The notes below the pieces were generated by a model. It made no database searches. It was not told the origin of the DNA and saw only the letters and a list, made by a program, of their open reading frames with translations. The translations under genes were made by a program, and so were the position numbers. Positions 5,400-10,258 of a stretch of DNA of 25,019 bases are shown here, one piece after another. Source of the stretch: a virus; the IMG/VR virus record IMGVR_UViG_3300044949_001034, positions 1 to 25,019 of that record; one strand, written 5' to 3'. The stretch's first letter is position 1, and every line of letters starts with the position of its first letter.

Positions 5400-5558
5400 A
5401 TGTCCATTCTCAACAAGAAACAGAACGACTTGACCGTCGGAGAGAACATCATCTACACCGCAGTCGCCGCAATTGTGGCGTTCGGAGCGACGATGCTCCC
5501 ATTCATCGGTCTTGGCGCCTGGGCCAAGTACAAAGAGAAGAAGAACAAGATCGACTGA
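5400..5558 (+). CDS. Cassette 2: 52-aa small membrane protein
   Basis: ATG at 5400 follows CAGGAGGACCC. A polar N-terminus (MSILNKKQNDLTVGEN) is followed by a long hydrophobic stretch from about residue 17 to 41 (IIYTAVAAIVAFGATMLPFI) and a Lys-rich tail (KYKEKKNKID). This fits a single membrane pass with the C-terminus inside. It is the only gene between promoter P2 and terminator T2, and uses C/G-ending codons heavily. Function unknown; a role in host membrane takeover or exclusion is conceivable but unproven. Confidence 0.8.
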   Translation: MSILNKKQNDLTVGENIIYTAVAAIVAFGATMLPFIGLGAWAKYKEKKNKID

Positions 5559-5572
5559 CCAAGTCGATTCCA

Positions 5573-5612
5573 CAAAAGCCTCTGGCACTCATACAAGTGC
5601 TATGCTTTTTTT
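5573..5612 (+). terminator. Terminator T2 of the repeated family
   Basis: AAAAGC, CTCTGGCAC, loop TCATACAA, GTGCTAT, GCTTTTTTT. The inner stem carries a G-U pair (GGCAC against GTGCT). Just upstream, ATCGACT pairs with AGTCGAT around the stop codon at 5556-5558, a further small hairpin. Confidence 0.87.
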
Positions 5613-5616
5613 CCTT

Positions 5617-5646
5617 CGCATCTAATACAACTGTTATAATAGGAAT
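5617..5646 (+). promoter_or_regulatory. Promoter P3 of the repeated family
   Basis: CGCATCTA, ATACA at 5625-5629, 5 nt, TATAAT at 5635-5640, AGGAATC. It begins only 5 nt after terminator T2. Confidence 0.8.
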
Positions 5647-5661
5647 CTAACAAGGAGAGAA

Positions 5662-5919
5662 ATGAAACCCAACGAAGACAGACCGAACAACACGCTTGCC
5701 GTCATGGCTGCATGTGGAGCAGGAGTCCTCTACCTCATCGAACGCTCGCGTAGACGCTACAACGAGGCCCATTACCGGCGGCAGATGCTGCTGGCTCAGG
5801 CCAAGAACGAAGCGCTACACAAGTACGTTTTCGATGAAGTCCGGAACCCCAATGCCATGAAGAACATGATCGTGGACGCGAAGTTCATTCAAATCGTCGA
5901 GAGGAACAACATCGACTGA
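5662..5919 (+). CDS. Cassette 3: 85-aa membrane-anchored protein
   Basis: ATG at 5662 follows CAAGGAGAGAA. A short polar N-terminus leads into one hydrophobic segment (LAVMAACGAGVLYLI, about residues 12-26). A strongly basic stretch (ERSRRRYNEAHYRRQ) and a helical cytoplasmic domain follow (LLAQAKNEALHKYVFDEV ... FIQIVERNNID). This is an N-out, C-in anchor with a larger soluble domain than the other cassette proteins. Own promoter and terminator; GC-rich codons. Not recognised. Confidence 0.82.
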   Translation: MKPNEDRPNNTLAVMAACGAGVLYLIERSRRRYNEAHYRRQMLLAQAKNEALHKYVFDEVRNPNAMKNMIVDAKFIQIVERNNID

Positions 5920-5925
5920 CAGATC

Positions 5926-5965
5926 CAAAAAGCCTCTGGCACTCATACAAGTGCTATGCTTTTTT
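5926..5965 (+). terminator. Terminator T3 of the repeated family
   Basis: AAAAAGC, CTCTGGCAC, loop TCATACAA, GTGCTAT, GCTTTTTT. Its T-tract abuts the CGC that begins promoter P4. Confidence 0.87.
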
Positions 5966-5998
5966 CGCGTAAAAAACAACTCCTATAATGAGGAATCA
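5966..5998 (+). promoter_or_regulatory. Promoter P4 of the repeated family, one-base variant
   Basis: CGCGTAA, AAACA at 5974-5978 in place of ATACA, 5 nt, TATAAT at 5984-5989, GAGGAATC. It is the only member lacking the exact ATACA. Confidence 0.75.
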
Positions 5999-6027
5999 AC
6001 CCACCAAACTATGAAGGAGAAGGAATA

Positions 6028-6165
6028 ATGAACCCATATCGTTTCCGCAATTTCGTCGTAGATGTGTTGTTGTTTGCTGTATTTGCAGCGATCAGCAACA
6101 CTCTCGCGATCCTGTGGGTCGTGTGGATCGGCATTCGGACGTACCAGAGGTACGGACGGGCATGA
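6028..6165 (+). CDS. Cassette 4: 45-aa small membrane protein
   Basis: ATG at 6028 follows AAGGAGAAGGAATA. The product is mainly one or two hydrophobic stretches (VVDVLLFAVFAAISNTLAIL, then WVVWIGI), ending RTYQRYGRA. The basic C-terminal tail favours a C-in orientation. It stands alone between promoter P4 and terminator T4. At 45 residues it is the second shortest cassette product. Its holin-like size is notable, but it is far from the endolysin gene and nothing specific identifies it as a holin. Confidence 0.78.
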   Translation: MNPYRFRNFVVDVLLFAVFAAISNTLAILWVVWIGIRTYQRYGRA

Positions 6166-6167
6166 TC

Positions 6168-6206
6168 TCAAAGCCTCTAGCACTCATACAAGTGCTATGC
6201 TTTTTT
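6168..6206 (+). terminator. Terminator T4 of the repeated family
   Basis: CAAAGC, CTCTAGCAC, loop TCATACAA, GTGCTAT, GCTTTTTT. It starts 2 nt after the stop codon of cassette 4. Confidence 0.87.
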
Positions 6207-6211
6207 GTCTT

Positions 6212-6242
6212 CGCATGAAATACACGTGGTATAATAGGAATC
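6212..6242 (+). promoter_or_regulatory. Promoter P5 of the repeated family
   Basis: CGCATGAA, ATACA at 6220-6224, 5 nt, TATAAT at 6230-6235, AGGAATC. It begins 5 nt after terminator T4. Confidence 0.82.
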
Positions 6243-6262
6243 TAACAACAGAAGGAGAATCC

Positions 6263-6451
6263 ATGTCATTCAAAGACTACTTCAGCAAGGAAGAGAAAGA
6301 GAAGCGTGAACAGAATCTGCTCGAACACAAGCGCGAAAACACGAAGCAACTCAAGGTTGTTGCGTGGGTCGCCACTGCGTTCATTGCAGGCGCCACACTT
6401 CTCGGATACGGAGTTGCCAAAAGTATCGGAGAATCATTGGACACTGACTGA
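6263..6451 (+). CDS. Cassette 5: 62-aa small membrane protein
   Basis: ATG at 6263 follows GAAGGAGAATCC; the open frame extends upstream across the promoter, but this is the only start with a ribosome binding site. The N-terminal 30 residues are a highly charged helix (SKEEKEKREQNLLEHKREN). A membrane segment follows (VVAWVATAFIAGATLLGYGV, about 32-51), then a short acidic tail. By charge the N-terminus is likely cytoplasmic, the opposite orientation to the other cassette proteins. Own promoter and terminator. Confidence 0.8.
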   Translation: MSFKDYFSKEEKEKREQNLLEHKRENTKQLKVVAWVATAFIAGATLLGYGVAKSIGESLDTD

Positions 6452-6464
6452 ACAGAGTCGGTTC

Positions 6465-6505
6465 CAAAACCCTCTAGCCCCTTAAACAGGGGCTATGGTT
6501 TTTTT
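6465..6505 (+). terminator. Terminator T5, stem changed with covariation
   Basis: AAAACC, CTCTAGCCCC, loop TTAAACA, GGGGCTAT, GGTTTTTTT. Compared with the other copies, both arms change together (GC/GC to CC/GG and AGCAC/GTGCT to AGCCCC/GGGGCT), so pairing is preserved. Confidence 0.9.
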
Positions 6506-6517
6506 GACTTTTATACT

Positions 6518-6548
6518 CGCATGAAATACATCTCATATAATAGGAATC
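6518..6548 (+). promoter_or_regulatory. Promoter P6 of the repeated family
   Basis: CGCATGAA, ATACA at 6526-6530, 5 nt, TATAAT at 6536-6541, AGGAATC. The segment TTGACTTTTAT before it is shared with P7, but it lies too far upstream to act as a normal -35 box. Confidence 0.82.
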
Positions 6549-6570
6549 AACCTACCAAAAGGAGAACATC

Positions 6571-6795
6571 ATGCGATACTTCGCAATCCCAGTCAACGAG
6601 CAGACCGCTTCCTTGATCTATCAGTTGGGCGTGTTCGACGACCTCATCCCGAACGAGTGTTTGGAAACCCCACACACTTACGTTCTTGGGATTGGTCCGA
6701 GAAGAACGTCTACTCATATCGTCGAGGACTCGGAGTTCGAGAACCTGTACAAGACGAACGGATCGTTTGAGATCAAACTCGTATCGGAAATCTGA
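6571..6795 (+). CDS. Cassette 6: soluble 74-aa protein, paralogue of cassette 8
   Basis: ATG at 6571 follows AAAGGAGAACATC. The product begins MRYFAIPVNEQTASLIYQLG and continues with a beta-rich core (HTYVLGIGPRR, THIVEDSEFENLYK). There is no membrane segment. Its opening matches cassette 8 (MKNVVIPINNNTIHLVTALL), and the two have nearly equal length, so they look like diverged duplicates. A more distant relative may be encoded at 849. It is alone between P6 and T6 with GC-rich codons. Function unknown. Confidence 0.82.
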   Translation: MRYFAIPVNEQTASLIYQLGVFDDLIPNECLETPHTYVLGIGPRRTSTHIVEDSEFENLYKTNGSFEIKLVSEI

Positions 6796-6805
6796 TCCCA
6801 AAACC

Positions 6806-6847
6806 AAAAGCCTCTGGCACCTTAAACAAGTGCTATGCTTTTTTTTT
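6806..6847 (+). terminator. Terminator T6 of the repeated family
   Basis: AAAAGC, CTCTGGCAC, loop CTTAAACAA, GTGCTAT, GC followed by nine T residues. The loop sequence is a hybrid of the T1 and T5 types. Confidence 0.88.
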
Positions 6848-6859
6848 GACTTTTATGCT

Positions 6860-6890
6860 CGCATGAAATACATCTCCTATAATAGAACTA
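6860..6890 (+). promoter_or_regulatory. Promoter P7 of the repeated family
   Basis: CGCATGAA, ATACA at 6868-6872, 5 nt, TATAAT at 6878-6883, then AGAACTA instead of AGGAATC. The core is intact. Confidence 0.8.
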
Positions 6891-6907
6891 CTACACAGGA
6901 GAAACCC

Positions 6908-7030
6908 GTGAACTACACAGAAATGTCCATCATCGAAATGACAATCACGAACGGCATCTTGCTGGTGTCGGCTTTGGCCGTCATCGCAGGCTACCACGTG
7001 GTTCTCAACAAGATGAACAAGAAGAAGTAA
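6908..7030 (+). CDS. Cassette 7: 40-aa small membrane protein
   Basis: GTG at 6908 follows ACAGGAGAAACCC. The product, MNYTEMSIIEMTITNG... then ILLVSALAVIAGYHVVL and a Lys-rich end (NKMNKKK), is a minimal single-pass membrane protein with the C-terminus predicted inside. It is the shortest gene of the array and the only cassette starting with GTG. It stands alone between P7 and T7. Function unknown. Confidence 0.78.
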   Translation: MNYTEMSIIEMTITNGILLVSALAVIAGYHVVLNKMNKKK

Positions 7031-7047
7031 CGAGAACCCAAGTAATT

Positions 7048-7084
7048 CAAACCCTCTAACACCCTAACAAGTGTTATGGTTTTT
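7048..7084 (+). terminator. Terminator T7, covarying stem
   Basis: CAAACC, CTCTAACAC, loop CCTAACAA, GTGTTAT, GGTTTTT. The inner stem AACAC/GTGTT and outer ACC/GGT both differ from T1-T4 on the two arms at once. Its final T residues overlap the start of P8. Confidence 0.88.
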
Positions 7085-7115
7085 CGCATGAAATACAACT
7101 CTTATAATAGGAATC
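7085..7115 (+). promoter_or_regulatory. Promoter P8 of the repeated family
   Basis: CGCATGAA, ATACA at 7093-7097, 5 nt, TATAAT at 7103-7108, AGGAATC. It follows terminator T7 with no spacer at all. Confidence 0.82.
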
Positions 7116-7132
7116 AGCCGACCAGGAGGAAT

Positions 7133-7351
7133 ATGAAAAACGTTGTAATCCCAATCAACAACAATACCATCCACCTCGTAACTGCTTTACTCAATGGACA
7201 CACGCCGAGTATTGACGAAAAAGAACCAACGTTCTTGATCTTCGATGACTCCGATAACGTCTGGGAAGTGATGAGCAGCCATGAGTTTTGGATGATACGA
7301 AACACTGAGAGAGGATGGATCAAATCAACCATCGAACTCTGGCATAACTGA
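7133..7351 (+). CDS. Cassette 8: soluble 72-aa protein, paralogue of cassette 6
   Basis: ATG at 7133 follows CAGGAGGAAT. The protein begins MKNVVIPINNNTIHLVTALL, close in pattern to cassette 6, then has a beta/alpha core (PTFLIFDDSDNVWEVMSSHE) and ends STIELWHN. No membrane segment. Codon use is less GC-rich than in the other cassettes, so it may be the more recent arrival. It is the last cassette of the array, ended by T8. Confidence 0.82.
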   Translation: MKNVVIPINNNTIHLVTALLNGHTPSIDEKEPTFLIFDDSDNVWEVMSSHEFWMIRNTERGWIKSTIELWHN

Positions 7352-7352
7352 T

Positions 7353-7394
7353 CAAAACCCTCTAACACCCTAACAAGTGTTATGGTTTTTTTTT
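7353..7394 (+). terminator. Terminator T8 of the repeated family
   Basis: AAAACC, CTCTAACAC, loop CCTAACAA, GTGTTAT, GG followed by nine T residues. It is nearly identical to T7, with a longer A- and T-tract. It closes the array. Confidence 0.9.
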
Positions 7395-7413
7395 ATTTAA
7401 CAAAGGAGAAACC

Positions 7414-7698
7414 ATGAGTTCAACTGTTCCCAGCATAACAACACATGAGTATTGCGGTTATATTCTAGAAAGTTCTATAACATCTAAGACAATGTGTGTC
7501 TTAGCCAGATACCACGATGGTGGTCATATCTATGGTACATTTGAAATACCTTTAGTGACCGTTACACTAGAAAAAACAAACCTTGCAGTTGACCACATAA
7601 AGTTCATTCTAACCGCATACGACTTATGGGGGGAAGACGAAACATATACCATGCCGGACGGTACGGTTTACACAAAAAATCAAACTAAAGGCGGATAA
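7414..7698 (+). CDS. Hypothetical 94-aa protein
   Basis: ATG at 7414 follows AAAGGAGAAACC; there is no repeated-family promoter before it, so its transcript must start elsewhere or come from read-through of T8. The product looks beta-rich ([30 protein letters not shown]). It has a helical part ([16 protein letters not shown]) and a tail with [11 protein letters not shown]. Its stop overlaps the helicase start, so the two are coupled. No family was recognised. Confidence 0.75.
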   Translation: MSSTVPSITTHEYCGYILESSITSKTMCVLARYHDGGHIYGTFEIPLVTVTLEKTNLAVDHIKFILTAYDLWGEDETYTMPDGTVYTKNQTKGG

Positions 7699-8900
7699 TG
7701 GTAACACTAATGCCGCACCAAATCGACGCGGTCTCAAAATTGAGTAATGGTAAAGTTCTGTTCGGTGGTGTGGGTACGGGTAAGTCTCTTACGGCTTTGG
7801 CGTATTATATGGAGAAGGAGTCACCAAAAGATATATACGTCATCACCACTGCACGCAAACGCGATGAGCTTGATTGGGAAGGCGAAGCTGCTAAGTTTGG
7901 TATTGGTACCGTTCCTGGTGCGACCCTTGCCGGCCTGTTGACAATTGACAGCTGGAACAACATTGGGAAATACACAGAGACTGAGGACGCATTCTTTATA
8001 TTCGACGAGCAGCGTTTGATTGGCACTGGGGCTTGGGTTAAAGCTTTCCAGAAGATCGCAAAGCGAAACAGCTGGATTATGCTTACGGCTACTCCTGGAG
8101 ATACTTGGTTGGATTACGCCCCATTATTCATTGCTAATGGTCTGTATAAGAACATAACCGAGTTTAAGCGAGAGCATGTGGTATATGCGCCCTTCTCGAA
8201 GTTCCCAAAGATCATTCGCTACATGGGTGTAAGGACTTTGGAGCGTTGGCGTAACCTTCTACTTGTAGAGATGCCATACTTAAAACACACCGAGCGAGTC
8301 ATTCACGAAATACCAGTTACTTATGACGAGACGTTGTTTGACAAAGTTAAGCGTAAGCGTTGGAACGTGTACGAGGACGCGCCGTTAAAGGATGTGTCCG
8401 AAATGTTTCGAGTTATGCGCAAAGTTGTGAATACGGATCCTTCTAGACTGGAGGCGTTGAGAGATCTTATGGTCTTTGGCGCAAACAATAAGATTATCGT
8501 ATTCTATTGGCACAACTATGAGCTCGAGATACTACGTACACTTAAAGACGAAGTTACAGTTGCTGAATGGAATGGTCACAAAAAAGAACCCATTCCAAAC
8601 ACTGATAGATGGGTGTATCTAGTTCAGTATGTTGCCGGCGCTGAAGCGTGGGAGTGTATTGAAACAGATTGTATGGTGTTCTATTCCTTGTGTTATAGCT
8701 ACAAGAACTTTGAGCAAGCGCAGGGTAGAATAGACCGTTTGAATACTAAGTTCAACAAACTACACTACTACATGTTGATCTCTTCATCGATGATAGACCA
8801 GGCTGTTAAGCGTAGTTTGGACAGTAAAAAGACATTTAACGAACTTGCATTCTTTCGGGAAAACTTGTCAAATCCGTTGTCAAATCTGCCAGATTTTTGA
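7698..8900 (+). CDS. SF2 (SNF2-like) DNA helicase, 400 aa
   Basis: ATG at 7698 overlaps the preceding stop. Motifs in order: a Q-like MPHQIDAV at residues 5-12, Walker A GGVGTGKS at 23-30, motif Ia region [12 protein letters not shown], motif II FDEQR around 102-106 (DEQR in place of DEAH), motif III LTATP at 129-133, and motif [10 protein letters not shown] at 340-347. This is the layout of compact phage superfamily 2 helicases related to SNF2/RapA, which couple ATP hydrolysis to movement on DNA. A replication, recombination or remodelling role is likely. The following 430 bp lack genes and hold large inverted repeats. Confidence 0.88.
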   Translation: MVTLMPHQIDAVSKLSNGKVLFGGVGTGKSLTALAYYMEKESPKDIYVITTARKRDELDWEGEAAKFGIGTVPGATLAGLLTIDSWNNIGKYTETEDAFFIFDEQRLIGTGAWVKAFQKIAKRNSWIMLTATPGDTWLDYAPLFIANGLYKNITEFKREHVVYAPFSKFPKIIRYMGVRTLERWRNLLLVEMPYLKHTERVIHEIPVTYDETLFDKVKRKRWNVYEDAPLKDVSEMFRVMRKVVNTDPSRLEALRDLMVFGANNKIIVFYWHNYELEILRTLKDEVTVAEWNGHKKEPIPNTDRWVYLVQYVAGAEAWECIETDCMVFYSLCYSYKNFEQAQGRIDRLNTKFNKLHYYMLISSSMIDQAVKRSLDSKKTFNELAFFRENLSNPLSNLPDF

Positions 8901-9050
8901 GAAGTTTGAAAACTGGTTGATTTTCTTGTGTGATAAATGTTGGAATCTGCTGAGGACGGCCTTTCATAAAAAGGTTAGATTCAGCAGATTCCAACATGCA
9001 CAAAATATACAATTTCTATTTTTTTTTCAAAAATGACAGGATTTGACAAG
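8864..9050. repeat. 12-bp inverted repeat pair spanning the helicase 3' end
   Basis: CTTGTCAAATCC at 8864-8875, within the end of the helicase gene, is exactly inverted as GGATTTGACAAG at 9039-9050. A second TTGTCAAATC occurs at once after the first. The pair encloses the hairpin at 8937-8997. It may be part of the same control or origin region. Confidence 0.4.
8937..8997. repeat. Perfect 17-bp hairpin after the helicase gene
   Basis: ATGTTGGAATCTGCTGA at 8937-8953 is exactly complementary to 8981-8997. Within the loop, CCTTT at 8960-8964 can pair with AAAGG at 8970-8974. A run of nine T residues starts about 20 nt after the stem, too far for a standard intrinsic terminator, though termination or RNA 3'-end protection remains possible. 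It is the most stable short hairpin in the gene-poor region. Confidence 0.6.
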
Positions 9051-9141
9051 GCTTTTTGACTAGTTTCTTGGTCTTTGTGGGTAGTAAAAACATACTCTGA
9101 CCAGGGCTTTTGTGTTTTCTTTGGTTAACAATTTACTTCAT

Positions 9142-9299
9142 GTCAAAAATTTAAATTTTCGATTAAAAACTTTTTCAAAATCTCTAAGTTTATACTCTCT
9201 TATATACGCGCGATAAAAAATATATAGAGTATAAGAGTTTAGAGAGTATAAACTTCACGATTTTAAAAAAGTTTTTAAGCGTTTTTTTAAATTTTTGAC
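9142..9299. repeat. 158-bp imperfect inverted repeat, possible origin or control region
   Basis: Two 59-bp arms (9142-9200 and 9241-9299) are inverted copies with about 50 of 59 positions matching, around a 40-bp AT-rich centre containing CGCGCG. The innermost 15 bp (AAGTTTATACTCTCT and its complement) are perfect. GAGTATAA occurs three times here in one or other orientation. No gene overlaps it. AT-richness, iteron-like repeats and the nearby helicase fit a replication origin or a complex operator, but neither is shown. Confidence 0.6.
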
Positions 9300-9334
9300 A
9301 AGTACACATTCGAGACAAAAATGGCGGTAAAATC

Positions 9335-9865
9335 ATGGAAGATGAGATTTGGGAACACATTGAGGAATTTCCAAACTATGCGGTAAGTAATTACGGTAGG
9401 GTTATGAATCTTACATCACAAACGGTTATGCAACCAAGCCTAACAAAACAGGGAGCTCTAAAAATATCACTAGTAAATGACTTTGGGCGGAAGACTAGAT
9501 CGGTTAAGGTTTTAGTTGCTGACGCTTTCGTCGAGGGGAAAACTGATATTTTTAATACCCCCATCCATTTAGACATGGACCAAAGGAATGTTTGTGCATA
9601 CAATCTTGTTTGGAGACCTAGATGGTTTTCTTGGGTCTACACATATCAAGACCGAGAGCCGGAAGAGGATCGAAACACAAGGTATGGGCGAGGACCAATT
9701 ATTGATATTGATTCTGGGGACTTATATACAGACATATATCATGCGTCTAGAGTAAATGGTTTGATCTGGTGGCATGTCTATGTGTCGCTTCATTCCGATA
9801 ACAACCTAAAAGGCGTTTTCCCGACAGGGCAAAGGTTTTCATTTCTATATTCGGTAAACTCATGA
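9335..9865 (+). CDS. NUMOD4/HNH-like protein with degenerate nuclease site, 176 aa
   Basis: The N-terminus EIWEHIEEFPNYAVSNYGRV (residues 4-23) is a NUMOD4 motif, found in front of HNH homing-type endonucleases. The expected HNH core is recognisable but eroded: IHLDMDQRNVCAYNLVW (77-93) keeps one His, N85, N90, L91 and W93 but lacks the paired histidines. A NUMOD1-like segment (IIDIDSGDLYTDIYHASRVN) follows. It may have lost cleavage and act as a DNA-binding protein. ATG at 9335 has no clear ribosome binding site. The gene lies between copies of a 14-bp repeat (9242-9255 and 9877-9890). Confidence 0.75.
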   Translation: MEDEIWEHIEEFPNYAVSNYGRVMNLTSQTVMQPSLTKQGALKISLVNDFGRKTRSVKVLVADAFVEGKTDIFNTPIHLDMDQRNVCAYNLVWRPRWFSWVYTYQDREPEEDRNTRYGRGPIIDIDSGDLYTDIYHASRVNGLIWWHVYVSLHSDNNLKGVFPTGQRFSFLYSVNS

Positions 9866-9876
9866 TTAACGATTTT

Positions 9877-9890
9877 GAGAGTATAAACTT
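9877..9890 (+). repeat. Third copy of the 14-mer GAGAGTATAAACTT
   Basis: The same 14-mer occurs at 9242-9255, and inverted at 9186-9199 in the large inverted repeat. This copy ends one base before promoter P9 begins, where an activator or repressor would bind. The flanking ACGATTTT is also shared with the origin-like region. Confidence 0.6.
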
Positions 9891-9891
9891 T

Positions 9892-9921
9892 CGTACAAAA
9901 TACATATGTTATAATAGGAGA
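9892..9921 (+). promoter_or_regulatory. Promoter P9 of the repeated family
   Basis: CGTACAAA, ATACA at 9900-9904, 5 nt, TATAAT at 9910-9915, AGGAGAG. Unlike P1-P8 it heads a long operon: two nucleases and the RNA polymerase-like gene. It has no paired terminator nearby. Confidence 0.75.
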
Positions 9922-9929
9922 GAGGTAAA

Positions 9930-9995
9930 ATGTCACGACAATTCCTTTCTTTTTTGGAGGAATCGTGTCTGAGAACCAGTACCAACAAAAATTGA
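9930..9995 (+). CDS. Possible 21-aa leader peptide
   Basis: ATG at 9930 follows GGAGAGAGGTAAA, a good ribosome binding site 15 nt downstream of the P9 -10 box. The short frame (MSRQFLSFLEESCLRTSTNK...) ends at 9995, overlapping the start of the next gene in another frame. It could be a real micropeptide or a leader that couples translation to the nuclease gene. There is no independent evidence for a function. Confidence 0.35.
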   Translation: MSRQFLSFLEESCLRTSTNKN

Positions 9996-10258
9996 TAAAG
10001 AAAATTAAGGTTATGTTTCCTGGTTGCTACGTTTTAAAAAACGATCCGAGCTATAACCAAGGTATACCAGACCTTATTGTTTTGTTTAAAGATAAATGGG
10101 GCATGTTAGAAGTAAAGATAAAAGCTAATGCTACGGAACAACCAAACCAACGTTACTATGTTGAACAATTGTCCGACATGTCTTTTGCCGCATTTATATC
10201 TCCAGACAATGAAGAGGAAGTATTAAATGAACTTCAACGTGCATTCGGAGTTATCTAA
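9965..10258 (+). CDS. VRR-NUC-type PD-(D/E)XK nuclease, 97 aa
   Basis: GTG at 9965 follows TTTGGAGGAATC. The core GIPDLIVLFKDKWGMLEVK gives the PD-(D/E)XK triad D36, E49 and K51, preceded by PGCYVLKNDPSYNQ. The later QPNQRYYVEQL is typical of compact VRR-NUC domains. Phage members are structure-selective nucleases in replication or recombination, cutting flaps or junctions. The gene overlaps the next by 32 nt, and both probably belong to the P9 transcript with the polymerase-like gene. Confidence 0.88.
   Translation: MSENQYQQKLIKKIKVMFPGCYVLKNDPSYNQGIPDLIVLFKDKWGMLEVKIKANATEQPNQRYYVEQLSDMSFAAFISPDNEEEVLNELQRAFGVI

Noticed and set aside
5617-5646. Reading P3 as a true T7-type promoter because of TAATAC...TATA
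   Set aside because: The spacing to TATA and the bases at the start site differ from the T7 promoter, the TATAAT hexamer is a full bacterial -10 box, and no T7-like polymerase is present in the window.
6011-6028. A five-codon frame (MKEKE) whose stop overlaps the start of cassette 4
   Set aside because: It consists of the ribosome binding site itself, is not repeated in the other cassettes, and is likely to occur by chance in purine-rich DNA.
6028-6165. Cassette 4 product considered as the holin
   Set aside because: Its size and hydrophobicity fit, but it is about 8 kb from the endolysin, sits in an array of similar small membrane proteins, and has no family-specific feature.
5349-7394. The repeated elements considered as a CRISPR array
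   Set aside because: The repeats are promoters and terminators spaced 200-350 bp apart with protein-coding genes between them, not short repeats with uniform spacers.
8901-9036. Extension of a second frame at the end of the helicase gene to 9036
   Set aside because: It runs across the perfect hairpin at 8937-8997, has no ribosome binding site, and its translation is low-complexity Phe/Lys/Gln-rich sequence.
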